Source: Massariosphaeria phaeospora (Eukaryota; Ascomycota; Dothideomycetes; Pleosporales). Taken from it: a DNA stretch of 64,000 bases. Both the position numbers and the translations under genes were made by a program. The notes beneath the pieces were generated by a model. The model saw only the letters and a program-made list of their open reading frames with translations, ran no database searches and was not told where the DNA came from. Positions within the stretch are counted from its first letter, which is position 1, and each line of letters opens with the position of its first letter. Below are positions 23,822-35,176 of this stretch, piece after piece. The stretch spans positions 186,001 through 250,000 of the forward strand of contig JAADJZ010000011.1 of the NCBI GenBank assembly GCA_011032825.1, written 5' to 3'.

Positions 23822-24859
23822 GCGGTTACGGTAGACGGGCTCCAGTGCGATTCGAAAATGCGGTTTCTTACCAGCTGTTTGTTTTCTTCTTTTCACAATG
23901 TGTATTGGTATGAGATGACATTTGACCCGGCGAATCGTGTTTGCATGGGCGGGCAAAAAGTGGACTTTTTTTCCTTAAATAGCGAGGCTAGTGGCTGCCT
24001 CTGCTGTGGCCTTGGGCTTTGTGTAGGCTACTTAGTATATCGGCTGTCCTGCTTTAGATGGACTGGAGACGGCTGCTCTATCTGAGATCGGTAGCTTTTT
24101 CGCAACGGATGGAGGCATTGGAAAGTATCGGCAGTTAGTTTAGTGTATGTGTACCGTTGCCTGAAACCCCTGCAAGAATCTGATCGATGAGCTGCCAAGA
24201 CTGGGGTTAGGGAACGGGGATTCCAGACAGCCACGTTCGGGAAGAGGGGCCGAAATGGCCACTGTCAGTATGTATGTGAGAAATGCGGGGAGAACCCAAA
24301 TTACACCATGCTAGACATAACACATCACAATCAATCGTGCAGGCAGGCCGTGCAAGTAAGCAGATGAACGTGTACAAGTATCATTTGAAGCTTCCTAAAC
24401 TTGAAATTTTACACGGGTTATTCAGATAGCCGCCCTCGCATACTTGCAATAAAGAACAAAGACAGAGAAATGTGTGGACACTGAGCCTCGTCCAAAGCCC
24501 TCACCGGCATCCTAGGGGTATATCCTTCGCCGCTGGTTGTGAAAATTCCGAATGTTGGTTGAGCCCTCTCCCGAGGGAATTTCCCTCGATGGTTGTGGTA
24601 TAGAAAAACAGATGTCGAACTTTTGGTGGTTAAAAAGGTGGTTGTTTGAAAGGTGTACAAAAGAAGTAGAGGTGTCATGTTGCCCGAACGCCTTGCTGGA
24701 GATGTAAATGCTCGGTTTGTCGATAGTAGAGAGAATCAGAACCAGCTCTCATCTCATCTCATCGAATGCTGTGAAATGGTGCAAAGAACTCCGAGGCCGT
24801 GATTTTGAGATTGTGACTGGAAGAGAAGGAGATTGTCGGAAGAGTCGATGTTGGCTGTT
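23822..24859. other. convergent intergenic region
   Basis: About 1 kb between the SPT6 stop and the stop of the GRGGAGN protein. Only scattered short frames occur, with no recognisable gene, RNA or repeat. It probably holds both 3' UTRs. Confidence 0.5.
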
Positions 24860-25321
24860 CTAGCGAGAGAACTGCCTCGAGACCTTCTGCCAAGCGCCCT
24901 CAATGCTTCGTCGCACTCCATTCTCAGAATCCGAGGATGCAGTGGAAGAAGCCGATCCCTGGCGCTGGGGTCGCGGATGCATCTCATCGACAGCGTTGCC
25001 GGCGCCGCCCCGACCGATGTGGTAGACGGGTGCAGCATGCTCGCGCAGGCGCTCTTGCTGGGCGAGTTCCTCGTCGAAGCTGAACATGGCACGTTCCTTC
25101 TCACGGTGCATGTTTCCGGCGCCGCCACGACCGGTCAAGAACACGGCGTTGGAGGGCGGCAGCGTAAGAGGGATACGGGAAGCTGGTCCGGAGGCATTAG
25201 GGCCTGCGGTCACTGCGGAGGGGTTGACGCGGGTGACATTGCCAGCGCCGCCGCGGCCAGCGTGATAGATGTGCGAGGCGGGAACCGAAGGGTGGGGCTC
25301 GGTGATGTGGTAGTTGACCAT
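24860..25321 (-). CDS. GRGGAGN-repeat protein (DUF3602 / Par32-Amu1-like)
   Basis: Intronless, 153 aa from MVNYHITEPHPS. Three exact copies of GRGGAGN occur at about residues 22-28, 64-70 and 103-109. Each follows a short hydrophobic/aromatic stretch (HIYHA, AVFLT, PVYHI). This is the hallmark of the fungal DUF3602 family. The characterised yeast member Par32/Amu1 is phosphorylated under TOR/Npr1 control and inhibits ammonium transporters through these PII-loop-like repeats. The C-terminal third is Ser-rich (GSASSTASSDSENG) and likely phosphorylated. There are no membrane segments. A longer frame upstream (to 25426) looks like leader sequence, because the aligned family core starts with the MVNYHI-type segment. 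Confidence 0.82.
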   Translation of the reverse strand: MVNYHITEPHPSVPASHIYHAGRGGAGNVTRVNPSAVTAGPNASGPASRIPLTLPPSNAVFLTGRGGAGNMHREKERAMFSFDEELAQQERLREHAAPVYHIGRGGAGNAVDEMHPRPQRQGSASSTASSDSENGVRRSIEGAWQKVSRQFSR

Positions 25322-27112
25322 TGTGATGTTGGTGGTTGGTTGGTTGGTTGAGGAGGTGGGTTGACTGTGTAGAGTGACTTGGACTTGGCGGCAGTGAGGT
25401 TGAGTAGCGGGACAGTAGTCCGACAAGTGTATTACTTGGAGTACTGGCAGAAGAAGCTTGGGAGTGGTGTGCTATGGGCGTGATGGTAGAAGAAAAAAGG
25501 GAAGGCCGGCCGGCGAGGTTCTTATATAGCTATGACTTGCCAGAGGGGTGCTCACGAAGCAGAAAACAAGGCCACGGCGTAGCTGAAAATTTCAGCGCGG
25601 CCACCGAACCAGAGCATCATGGCACGGCACGAGCTTCGCAAAGCGCGATCACGCAGGCTTGGCCGGCTGTCTGTGGCAGCAGTCAAAGCACGCACTTTGC
25701 AGTTAACGGCAGTGTCCTGATCATGCGCAGGGCACATTTGATGGCGCGCAAACAAAGGCCGTCGCGACGCAGCTCGGCCCCGGTTCCCATAGCGTAATAT
25801 AGCGTAATGTAGCGTAATGGCGAGCGCACCTGACGGGGCCCAGCGCCGCCACTGGTCGGCGTCGAGTTTTCTGGGGGTAACAGAAACCGGGCCAGTCGTG
25901 CGCACGGCGGGCGGACCAGCGACGGTGAAGCTGCAAATTCTGCACGGCGAAGTCGCCATTGATGGCGACGCTCCATGGCTCATGGCTACAAGGGGTCCAG
26001 TGGACAGGTCTGGGGCACGTTATCTCGACGGATGCGAGGCCGTGCTTGCTCGTCGGTGTGCAGCAGCCATGAGCATGCGACGGAAAGGGGACGAGGAGAG
26101 AGCTGACACACGCTGACGTCGCTCGCAGGGGCGTAGAGAGGACACACCTGCAACATGTTGGGCGACTGAAGAGGCTTGAGGCTGTGGAGGCGCGAAATCT
26201 CTGCGGCTGTCGGAGCCTGGAGCTCGGGACTGCCCTTGGGCCTTGGCCTCGGAAGTCGCGCGCTCTCTCGCTGCTTCCCTCACCCTGCGGCGGCTGCCTC
26301 GCGGCTGCTAGATAGACTGCTCCGGGCGGGCCTCGCAGTCGCAGTCGCGACCGTGGTCCCCTCCCACCGTCACATTCGCGAGAGGCATGACGTCGGACAT
26401 CGTGAGTGACCATGCCCCTCTCGCGCCATCTGGCGCCATCTGTCCAACCCATCGCCTCATACGCCCGCCACCGCGCAGATGCAATCTCAACACCAAGTCA
26501 CCAGGTCCAGCCCCTGGCCACCACCTTCACGATCCTCGGCACCGTTGCTGCACTTGCATTCCATTCGCTCTACTCGCTGCCCTTCACCGTCTATCTAGTA
26601 TCCGCTCCCTACACACATGGCCAGCTCACACGCCTCGCTAGCCCAAACCTGTCGTTTCCGTGCTCCCAGAACAGAAGGGTATCCCATCAAAGCACCGACG
26701 AGGGGAAAAAACGCCGTGAATGCATCTCCAACCCTTTCTCCGCCACTAAGCCTGCCATGCAAGAGGAAAAATAGCTCGACTCGCTCATCAAATGCGGGGA
26801 AATGGACTACCCGTGGACATGTTAGTGCTCCCGCCCGTGCTGTACCATAGTACCATCGCCTCTGGGGAAGCCGCCCAGCCAAGCCGACACGTACTTGGCC
26901 TACAGGGTGCATGTCCGCCTGTCCCAGGGGCCGTCTACCTGCATGGTGCTAGGTCGCTGCGTCTGCAAATCCGATTCTATGACTAACCCCGTGTCCCAAG
27001 CGCCATGCGCGCCCTCCCCAACTGTGCTTGGCCTTTGCAGAGCCGGGCCATGGCCGCGTGTGGAGAACCGCAGGCGACGCGAATAGCAGCCCGCGAGCCC
27101 ACAACGCCGTCG
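25322..27112. other. long GC-rich intergenic region
   Basis: 1.8 kb upstream of the GRGGAGN gene and downstream of ARP1. Several overlapping open frames exist on both strands (longest 243 codons at 25721-26452, minus), but all have the biased composition of GC-rich non-coding DNA and none resembles a family. A triple GCGTAAT-type repeat lies at 25791-25820. Confidence 0.5.
25791..25820 (+). repeat. short tandem repeat, about 3 x AGCGTAATRT
   Basis: Three near-identical 10-bp units, AGCGTAATAT, AGCGTAATGT and AGCGTAATGG, lie end to end in the upstream region. Confidence 0.7.
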
Positions 27113-28430
27113 CTAGGCAAACTTGGTGTGGATGATGTCTGGGTTTTCCTGCCACTCGTCCTTTTCAACCCACATCTGCATTCGCTATTAGCCTTGCATC
27201 AGCTACCTGGGCCATGACAACGACTCACCTTCTTGAATGTGCTCAGGCCCGCGAGGATACTGCCGCCTGTCCACGTCGTGTATATGCGCTCCGGTGGTGC
27301 TAGAATCTTGATGCGCATGTCCTTCACCGCTAACCGCTGCATCTCGTGGAGCAGACGGTTGCCGAAGCCCTTTGTCAACGTGGAACCCCCAGAGAGCACG
27401 ATGTTGCCATATAACGACTTGCGGAGATCCATGTCAGTCCGGTGGATTGCCTCGACCACGATCTGGTGCACGCCGGGGTATTCGAGCCCGATGATCTCGG
27501 GGTTAAAGAGGATCTCGGGCGCCCGAAACCGCTCTGCGCCAATCTAAGCCCAACCATCAGCTCATGTCCACAGTCGCACCGCATCTTCCGCTCACCTTCA
27601 GCTTTTGTCCGTCCGGTAAAGTGTACTCGACGCTCTTTCCGTCTGACCTCGAGGGGCCAGACCAGTCCTTCTCCTCTTTCGCGGGGTCTAACGCAACATA
27701 ACCCACCGTCTCCTTGATGTCCTTGACTGTCTCCTTTTCTGCGCTTGTGTGGAACACTCGGCCGCTTTTCCTCAGCAGTTGCTGGAGGTGCTCGGTCACA
27801 TCGCGGCCCGCCACATCTATCCGCCTGATGCTGTTGGGAATGGCAAAGCCCTGGAATACAGGCACTGCGTGTGATACCCCGTCCCCAGAATCAAGGACAA
27901 TGCCGGTTGTCTTCCCCGAAGCGTAGAGTGAGAGAACAGCCTGTACCGAGGTGTAGAGCGCGGGCACGTTGAACGTCTCGAAGAGGATCTGAGCGGCCGT
28001 GTCTCGGTTTTCGCGCGGGTTAAGTGGAGGTTCTGTGAGGAGCACCGGATGCTGTAGAGCGCCACGACGATTAGCACTGACCGCTTCACGAATCGCAGAG
28101 AATTGCTCGTGTTGTCCGACTCACATCCTCGCTAACCGTCTTCAATTCCTCCGTGTACACGTACTGCCATATCCTCTCCATGTCGTCCCAGTCCGTAACT
28201 ATGCCGTGCTCGAGCGGGTAATTGATCTTGAACAGGCCCCTATACTGCTGCGCCTGCGGCCCGATGAACACATCGCCCTCCAAGGCGCCTGCCATTGTCC
28301 GGACATGTTTTGGCCGGCCGACAAACGAAGGAAAGAAGCATTTTGGCACGTCTTGCCCTGCGAAACCGGCTCGGATGGTGCCGCTGCCGTTGTCGAGCAC
28401 GATGGGGGCATTGTGGAGGCGGGAGCCCAT
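27113..28430 (-). CDS. actin-related protein Arp1 (centractin)
   Basis: Forms the short filament at the core of dynactin, which links dynein to cargo for nuclear and vesicle movement. Four exons (28430-28125, 28051-27596, 27543-27229, 27175-27113) give 379 aa, the expected length. Actin-fold signatures are clear: [17 protein letters not shown] (phosphate 1), [70 protein letters not shown] (phosphate 2), [18 protein letters not shown] and [25 protein letters not shown]. The tail [10 protein letters not shown] rather than HRKCF, and the [11 protein letters not shown] start, separate it from conventional actin. In-frame codons upstream of MGSRLHNAP are probably leader. Confidence 0.94.
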
Positions 28431-28660
28431 TGCGGCGGCAGCGATGGGCGATTGATGTCCAGACTTCAGGGTTATCGAGGCGATAAGCTCATGGGACAGG
28501 GAGAGGTGATGGGTGCAGAGGAACAAGCTGTGTGGTTGTACATCTCCTCGCGATGCGTGAGCCCGAGTCGCGACGACGCGAAAGTGAAAATTGACCGGGG
28601 GGCTCCCTGGTCATCACGTGCACGCCGCTACCCCGGCCGGGCCTAAGCGAATCGGGGAGT

Positions 28661-28684
28661 TCACGGTCACGGTCACGGTCACGG
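28661..28684 (+). repeat. 4 x TCACGG hexamer microsatellite
   Basis: Four perfect units followed by TTCCCC, in the ARP1 upstream region. Confidence 0.85.
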
Positions 28685-28874
28685 TTCCCCGCAGCCTCAC
28701 CCTCACTCCCGACCAGCTTGCCCCTACGCTGCGGTTGAGGTGACTGCCACTCTCCAGCGCCAGTCTTTACCCCCAACGTGCGCCTCTCCCTCGCCGTACT
28801 GCCGAAGCCGCCTCCACACGCAATCCGCCTGGCCGTGTACGAGTTTCAACAAAGTCCCCAAAGAACCAGCTTTA

Positions 28875-28932
28875 CCTTTACGAGGCCCGTTGTATCTACT
28901 GCACTGGGTAATGTTCAGACAGTGCTGCTAAC
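28875..28932 (+). repeat. dispersed degenerate repeat, partial copy C
   Basis: TTTACCTTTACGAGGCCCGT then TGTATCTACTGCACTGGGTA and ATGTTCAGA matches the first half of copies A (8978) and B (31785) in order and spacing. Confidence 0.45.
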
Positions 28933-29855
28933 GGCAATCATCCCCGAATCATCTACGCTTCAGTCAGTCGTCTTTCTTTCTCATGGTACCATGCAATAAA
29001 CTCATCGCACTACCACCTCTTCGCAGAGGCTATCTGGCAGTATCCAATGGCGCGGGCGATCTTGTAAAGCTGTTTGTACGGCCACAGGCTCAAATATCCG
29101 CAGCAGCGTCCTCTTTAATATCCTTCGGCAAGGTGTCGTGTTTTTCTAGTTGGCGTCTGACTGCATATATCCGTTTTCTTCTCTCCAATCCGGCCGTAGG
29201 GTTCGATGCCTAGCGCTGCTTCTCCAATGCGAGCAGACCTTGTGATGCGTTTCTGGTTCTTCGCAGAGCTTTACGTCGGCTAGGGCAAGGCTGAGCGTGC
29301 GATGTAGTACTTTCTTTCATAGTAGGTGCAATGCACATGCGTCACATATGGTCTAGGTATATAGCAGCTTGACTTACCAGATATGTGTCTAAGCTGTCAA
29401 TATTCTGTGCTTAGTCCATGCCATTCTCACTGACTTGAGGTATCTGCCGTTTTCTTTGATCCAGACTGTCACATCTCAATCTCAGCAATTGATTAGTCAT
29501 GTTGCGGCTGATAATTTGGCCAAGCTTCCTCAATTGAAGATTTTCCTGCTGTTTTCTTGTTGGGACGGTGCGATTGCATGTTGAGCGCTACAAAGGGACC
29601 AGCTAACCGGCTGTAGGCATCTAAAGTGGTATTGCATGTCAGCCGGCACCTTCTGATTCGCTTCATTCCATAGCGCTCGAGATTAAGCACATGGTGTTTA
29701 GAAAGAGCTGCGGGAACAAAGTACATATCGCAAGAACCGAAACTCAACTACAAGTGCTTCAAATATCCGTTCAGGCTCTTGGCTTCCGACTTTGTTTTCA
29801 ATAGTGGCTCTGCTGCCTTCACGGCAGGAACAACGCTTGGAGATTTCATACCGTC

Positions 29856-31688
29856 ATGGTCCACATACTCATCTTAGCTGCCATGACTGGTGCTCTGGTT
29901 AATGCTGCGAGCTCGGACCAATGGCGCTCAAGGTCTATTTATCAACTGCTAACTGATCGGTATGGGAACACTGATAAGCACCTTGTACGCATTGCTTACG
30001 CACATAGTTACGCTCGTTCAGATAGCAGCACCTCTGCAACATGCAATGTTGCCGACGGGAACTACTGTGGAGGAACATGGCGAGGTATCATCAATAATCT
30101 AGATTACATTCAAGATATGGGGTTTACAGCGGCAAGTCCAAATTATCATCACATCGATCACTTAGCTAAATCTGGTCTTAGATCTGGATTTCTCCAGTGA
30201 CGTACAATCTCCCGGAGAGAACAGTGTATGGTCACGCGTACCATGGCTTCTGGCAACAAGACCTGTACAGGTTGAATGAAAACTTTGGCACCAAAGATGA
30301 TCTAAAGGCGCTCAGCAAGGCGTTGCATAGTCGAGGAATGGTACGCTCTTATTCTGATCAAGCAATTGATTGAGAGTGCAAGCTTGAATTCTCAGACAGA
30401 CTTACTGACCGAGATGCAGTATCTTATGGTCGATGTCGTGACTAATCACCATGGCTGGAATGGTTCTGCCACTACCGTCGATTTCTCACGCTTTCACCCA
30501 TTCAACGAGGCCAAGTATTACCATTCTTACTGCGCGGTCAGGGACTACTCGGATCCAGTTCAGGTTGAGAATTGCTGGATTGGAGATACGAACGTGTCGC
30601 TTCCGGACTTGAGGACTGAGGATCAAGCGGTGACTGATGAATATAGCAAATGGATTCGGGGACTAGTCTCCAACTATTCCAGTAAGTACCCCTCATATGG
30701 TTAGTTCTGTTCAAGTCTAATAGTCCCAGTCGACGGCCTTCGAATTGACACTGTGAAATACGTCAATAAACCCTTTTGGTCATCCTTCAGCCAGGCCGCT
30801 GATGTCTTCTGTACCGGGGAAGTCCTTGCTAGAAACCAGGAATACACATGCGACTACCAGAAGTACATGCATAGTGTCTTGAACTACCCGTTGTACTATC
30901 CGATGATGGCATTCCTAAACTCGACCAGCGGCACCCCGGTACCGTTGATAAAGGCCATCGATCTCCTGAAAAGAGACTGTAAAGACGTTACGCTTCTAGC
31001 CACCTTCTCTGAGAACCACGATATTCCCCGATTCGCCAGCCAGACACAAGACATGTCGCTAGCTAAGAATATCCTAGCACTGACATTACTTTGGGACGGC
31101 ATACCAATTGTCTATGCTGGACAAGAGCAGCATTACGCCGGTTACGGCGATCCTGGAAACCGGGAAGCGACTTGGCTGGCAAAGTACTCCCGACGATCTA
31201 ATCTTTTCCGGTTGGTCGCCGTGGTGAATCGAGTCCGCAATCATGCTATCTCTATCGATGGCACGTACCTAGCCTATAATATTCACGCCATCTACAACGA
31301 TACGAACACGCTTGCCCTCCGCAAAGGCCATAGCGGTAGACAGATCATCTCCGTGCTCACCAACAGTGGCGTCTCCTCACCGGTATCAACACTCAAACTT
31401 GGTAACACAGGCTGGCGGTCCGGGACCGTCATTTACGAAATCTTGACTTGTATGCAAATCACTGTTTCCAACGACGGGACACTGCATGTACCGATGGAAA
31501 AAGGTCTTCCTAGGATCTATTTTGCCAAGGCAGCCGCGCAGGGGAGTAGGCTTTGTATGCCTGGTCAAGAGACGGGTGGAGCGGCACCAACGACAGATCA
31601 AGGGAGTGTTGGTGTTATGGGCGGACGGGCGAAGAGAAATGTGGCTGTTGCAGGTGCTGTGGTCGCGGCTGCCGCTGGCGCCATGTAA
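29856..31688 (+). CDS. GH13 alpha-amylase, secreted, GPI-anchor-type C-terminus
   Basis: Cleaves alpha-1,4 links in starch or remodels alpha-glucan at the wall. Five exons (29856-29959, 30008-30131, 30182-30340, 30420-30681, 30730-31688) give 535 aa. Intron 2 has a GC-AG junction (GCAAGT...CTTAG). A signal peptide ([17 protein letters not shown]) opens the protein. Conserved regions are DVVTNH (134-139), [10 protein letters not shown] with nucleophile Asp223, FCTGEVLA with acid/base Glu247, and [10 protein letters not shown] with Asp314, so the triad is intact. Tyr227 sits where TAKA-amylase has His. The last ~16 residues are hydrophobic Ala/Val ([15 protein letters not shown]), as in GPI-anchored amylases, some of which are cell-wall glucanotransferases. 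The choice between hydrolase and transferase is open. Confidence 0.9.
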
Positions 31689-32154
31689 GCACTCCTCTAG
31701 CAGAATGCAGTGCCAATTAATACAGTCTTAGGCAAGCCTCTTGACACCATGGGAGTTTCTAGCAACAGGTGGTTAGCTTACTTTTATATTTACAAAGTCC
31801 TATTGTATCTAGTAGAGCAGGCAATGTCTAAGTAGTGCGTATAGAGGCGAGATGGTATGAAGGTAGGATTACAGTTGCCTAGTTGCGCATTAGAAATGAA
31901 TTATGCTAAGGGGGTGTAAGGGTTCAAGTGGGACTGCATAGCAGCAATGAATGGATATAGATCATTGGAGGGTATTTACAGGGACGGTAGGAAATATACT
32001 AGCATTAGATGGTAATGTATCCAGTTGTTTTACTAGGTAGACCGAGTACTTGGTGCTTGTTAATCCTTGGAGTGTTCCTCCAACCTCATATGAGTCATAT
32101 CTTGACATTCGGTCTTCAGAATCCCTTCCATGTCGACCTGACCCAAAGTATCGT
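31689..32154. other. convergent intergenic region with dispersed repeat
   Basis: 3' flanks of the amylase and DUF6536 genes; mostly occupied by repeat copy B. Confidence 0.5.
31785..31925 (+). repeat. dispersed degenerate repeat, copy B
   Basis: TTACAAAGTCCTATTGTATC, AGGCAATGTCTA and GCCTAGTTGCGCATTAGAAA align in order with copy A at 8978-9115, with mostly transition differences. This suggests common descent and possible RIP. Confidence 0.55.
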
Positions 32155-34462
32155 CTAATCAATTTTGGAATACCCAGCATATAGCTCTCCATCCCTTGGA
32201 AGCTCCACCTCTCTGACGGAAAAACAACAGTGCCCAATGCCATCGTTAGTCCTGCTTACAACTCCCCATTGAAGATCTTGCGCGGAAGCCTCACGCCCAC
32301 CACCATTGGCCCATTCTGTATCATGGCAGGCCGCACTAATCGCCGCGCTACAGCTGCCAGCAAGGTTGATGCCTGGCTTAAATGGTATCCAGCCAAATCC
32401 GAAACCCATCAACAACGTGATGACGGCGACAATAATCACCGAGATGATGGCGATAGGGGAATATCCACACGTCTTGAAACCACCAGGGAGGCCATCTTTA
32501 CCCACAGTCCGGCTACCGGCGTAGTCGTAGAAATCAATAGCGAGGAGGAAAATACTCTGCGAAACGAGCCAGTGCAGTAAACCGCTCAGGGCCATAAGCG
32601 GAAGTGCAAAGCGGTATGGAAGCTGCAAGAAATATGTTGACCGCTGGGCACCTCGTGGGGCGGCTGATACGCGGAGACCTTTCCGCTGATGTGCGTACAA
32701 CGACCATTCGTAGCCGAGTAGCATGCAAGTGAAAAGGCCATTATAAGTGAAGTAGATGAAAGATAGAATGGGTTGAGGAAGATTAGCAAGCAGAGTGTTG
32801 CTGATAGTTGACGTATAGCCCCAGCGAATGGCAATACGGGGATCGATTGTTCCGAAACCAAGCTCTGCGATGGCGGAGAGGGAGCGTGACCCTGGGAGGG
32901 ATTGGATCCCAAGCCCGAGCAGGACAGAAACAATAGTCAAAGCTACTGCAGACCTAATGAGGTGTCAGGGAAAGGGTTGAGACAGTATGGGTGACTTACA
33001 AGGTAAAGGCTGCGACGCGACGTTCCTTGCTCGTAACATCCCTCCATCGGGGCGTTGTTTTGGTCCATTGCTTCGGAAGCGTGGAGAACCGGTACTCTGA
33101 TCTCTTAACATCTTTCATAGTAAGGAGACACATGTCCCTGGTCACCATATCTTCCTTTTCCATAAAGGAAGAAACAGCGTCTCCTACTGTCAAGAGAGGG
33201 TCCTCTTCTACACCAAACACCGTGTAGAAAATTACAGCAGCCTTGAGAGCGTTCAGGACAATCACCAGGACTGCTATCGGCAGACTGAATTGTAATTTAC
33301 AGTGCGAATTAGGTCTCTCGCTTAAGCAGTAGTCGATCGGATATGTCACCTGAGTGTAACCCTCTCTTGAGCCGATCTTCCATGTTTGAGGGTTCTTCTT
33401 CACTTCCAAAAGAGACTCGACGCACTCGTCAGAATTTGATGGAGAATGTTCGAGCCCTGAGCATAACCAACGGTAGGGGTATAAGAAGTCTGCAGGGTAG
33501 GATTGATCAGCATTGAACACTTTCGTGTTGTTGAACCTGGGATTCTGATTAGGACTGGGATATTTGTCATCACCAGCAACGAGTAGGAGATTTCGTCTGT
33601 TGCTCTGAATCGTTTGCGCATATTCATCGATACATTCGGCGTTTTCTAGGCGTTCAAGAGTCCCATCTCGTGCGTCTTGATGCAAACTTTGTATGAAATT
33701 GGGGTAAGTTCGAATACCGTGGGATTGTACGAGATCCTGAAATTTGTCGCAGTGAAAGCATTCCGGATCATCGATGAATGATTGGCTGACGGAGAAGACG
33801 GAGTAACCGTTGGACGCGATCGAGCTGAAAACAACGGAGTTGTAGAATAAATGTAGAGGTAGGGATGAAAGTCCAAGCATGGCCCATAAAACAACTCTCT
33901 TCTTGCTAATGTGCGTCAAATTGCGGACACTTGGGACGCCAATATCAAGCCATGCGCCTTTTGCATGCGCGCGGTCAACCTCTTTCCTCGTTGGGGCTGA
34001 TAGGCATTGCATGCTGTAGTTGCTCGCGCTAAGCAGAACCGTACTGAAGATATTGATGAGGAGATGTAACATGGAATTAAGCCGACGAACGTGCTCGCAG
34101 TTTCCTTCGTAGAGAAGCTTCTCGTCGCTGCCATCATGCGCTGAGCTCCAGATGGTGACTACCAAGTTGATGAGCAGAACTATGCAGGTCAACACTGCAC
34201 CGTTGGTAGCACCAAATCGCCACCCGCCAGTGTAGCGGTTGAGCTTTCGGGGATTCTTGCTGATGTTATCGGCATCTCCTCCAGTGTCCATAGAAATATG
34301 CGGGCGGTAAGACGTGTCTTGGATGGGGTGGTACGATTTTGTCGTTAGGCTTCGCAATTCGGTAGTGCCTGCACCGCGCCATTGATCCTTTATTATATTC
34401 CTCACCATGACATCCCGGGATCGTTCCGTTGCAGTCGTCCAGAAATCCTTAAGGCGTGGCAT
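32155..34462 (-). CDS. DUF6536-type fungal multi-pass membrane protein
   Basis: Protein of unknown function found widely in filamentous fungi. Two exons (34462-33000 and 32953-32155) give 753 aa. The DUF6536 block is unmistakable: GGWRFGATNGAVLTCIVLLINLVVTIW, LYEGNCEHVRRLNSMLHLLINIFSTVLLSASNYSMQCLSAPTRKEVDRAHAKGAWLDIGVPSVRNL and LWAMLGLSSLPLHLFYNS. The C-terminal half adds about five more helices and LPYRFALPLMALSGLLHWLVSQSIFLLAI, then ends with GSCSAAISAACH and GIGHCCFSVREVELP, the usual family tail. It lacks a signal peptide but has a cytosolic N-terminal region of about 80 residues. No regulatory clue was seen. Confidence 0.88.
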
Positions 34463-34528
34463 CGATATGTTGGGACCCTCAACAGAAACACTGGCATTGC
34501 GTATTTAAGGGAAACCCGCGATTGGTTT

Positions 34529-34608
34529 CAGGCCCCCAATACCGCTCAGCGTGAATGGCCCCCATTACGCCCCAAAGGGTTTCGGATCTAACGGAGATCG
34601 GGGGCCTG
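34529..34608. repeat. 80-bp segment bounded by 9-bp inverted repeats
   Basis: CAGGCCCCC at 34529-34537 is the exact inverse of GGGGGCCTG at 34600-34608. A second CCCCC/GGCCCCC run lies inside. It may be a small hairpin or the ends of a tiny non-autonomous element. Confidence 0.4.
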
Positions 34609-34794
34609 AGGCTCAAATAGAGGGTACTCTCGTTCTTGAGTGGTAGTGGTTAATTAGATGGCCCCCAAACTTCGGAATAGACTAGTAGATGGCAAGTATT
34701 TGAGCTAAATTATCCATAATAGCTGAGGTACCATAGTGTTTAGGACATAACAATTCAACTGATTAGATGTGCACTAGCCAGTCTCTTGCACAGA

Positions 34795-35085
34795 CTACTT
34801 TTGGCCCTGCTCCATGAAATTGCATGATAGCTGTGCAGGCGCCACCGCTTCCCCCGTTAGTTCAATCCAAAACTGCACATGATGTACTACTCGTAGGTTG
34901 AAAATATGCGTTGGATCAGATACAAACACTGACTCCGGGGTGCTAGGCTTCATCCGACATTTCACTATGGCATGCCCCTCTTCCGTACTGGGTTTGAGCA
35001 TCAAAGAAGCATGAAGAGGATGCCCCGGATGGAAATTAAAATTTGACAAGTCGTGCAATATTAGATTTGGCATATTCTTGTTCAT
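34795..35085 (-). CDS. small hypothetical protein, 96 aa (doubtful)
   Basis: Single open frame MNKNMPNLILHDLSNFNFHPGHPLHA... with ordinary amino-acid balance and a plausible soluble beta-type pattern (FNLRVVHHVQFWIEL). It has no signal peptide or motif and I recognise no family. It lies in the gap between the DUF6536 and CCT3 genes. It could equally be chance or a decayed gene. Confidence 0.25.
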   Translation of the reverse strand: MNKNMPNLILHDLSNFNFHPGHPLHASLMLKPSTEEGHAIVKCRMKPSTPESVFVSDPTHIFNLRVVHHVQFWIELTGEAVAPAQLSCNFMEQGQK

Positions 35086-35176
35086 TCCGGAAGTTGCATC
35101 TCGTTGTGAAGCTGTCCCGAGGCTATCGCGTTTTCATGTGACACAATACTGCCCATTCTCCCGCGGCAAGCGTTAA

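Larger units (their letters stand above)
28431..29855. other. intergenic region between ARP1 and the amylase gene
   Basis: 1.4 kb without a supported gene. It contains a hexamer array (28661-28684) and a partial copy of the dispersed repeat (28875-28932). Composition falls from GC-rich near ARP1 to about even near the amylase. Confidence 0.5.
34463..35176. other. intergenic region upstream of the DUF6536 gene
   Basis: It contains an inverted repeat (34529-34608) and one open frame listed separately; otherwise nothing recognisable. Confidence 0.5.

Noticed and set aside
25721..26452. A 243-codon open frame on the minus strand, overlapped by frames on the plus strand
   Set aside because: The composition is Arg/Pro/Ala/Ser-rich, as expected from any long frame in GC-rich DNA. 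There are no domains, no splice-supported extension and no resemblance to a family, so I treat it as chance.
29190..29225. GGGTTCGATGCC resembling a tRNA T-arm
   Set aside because: No matching acceptor, D-arm or anticodon stem could be drawn upstream. No tRNA gene was found anywhere in the window.
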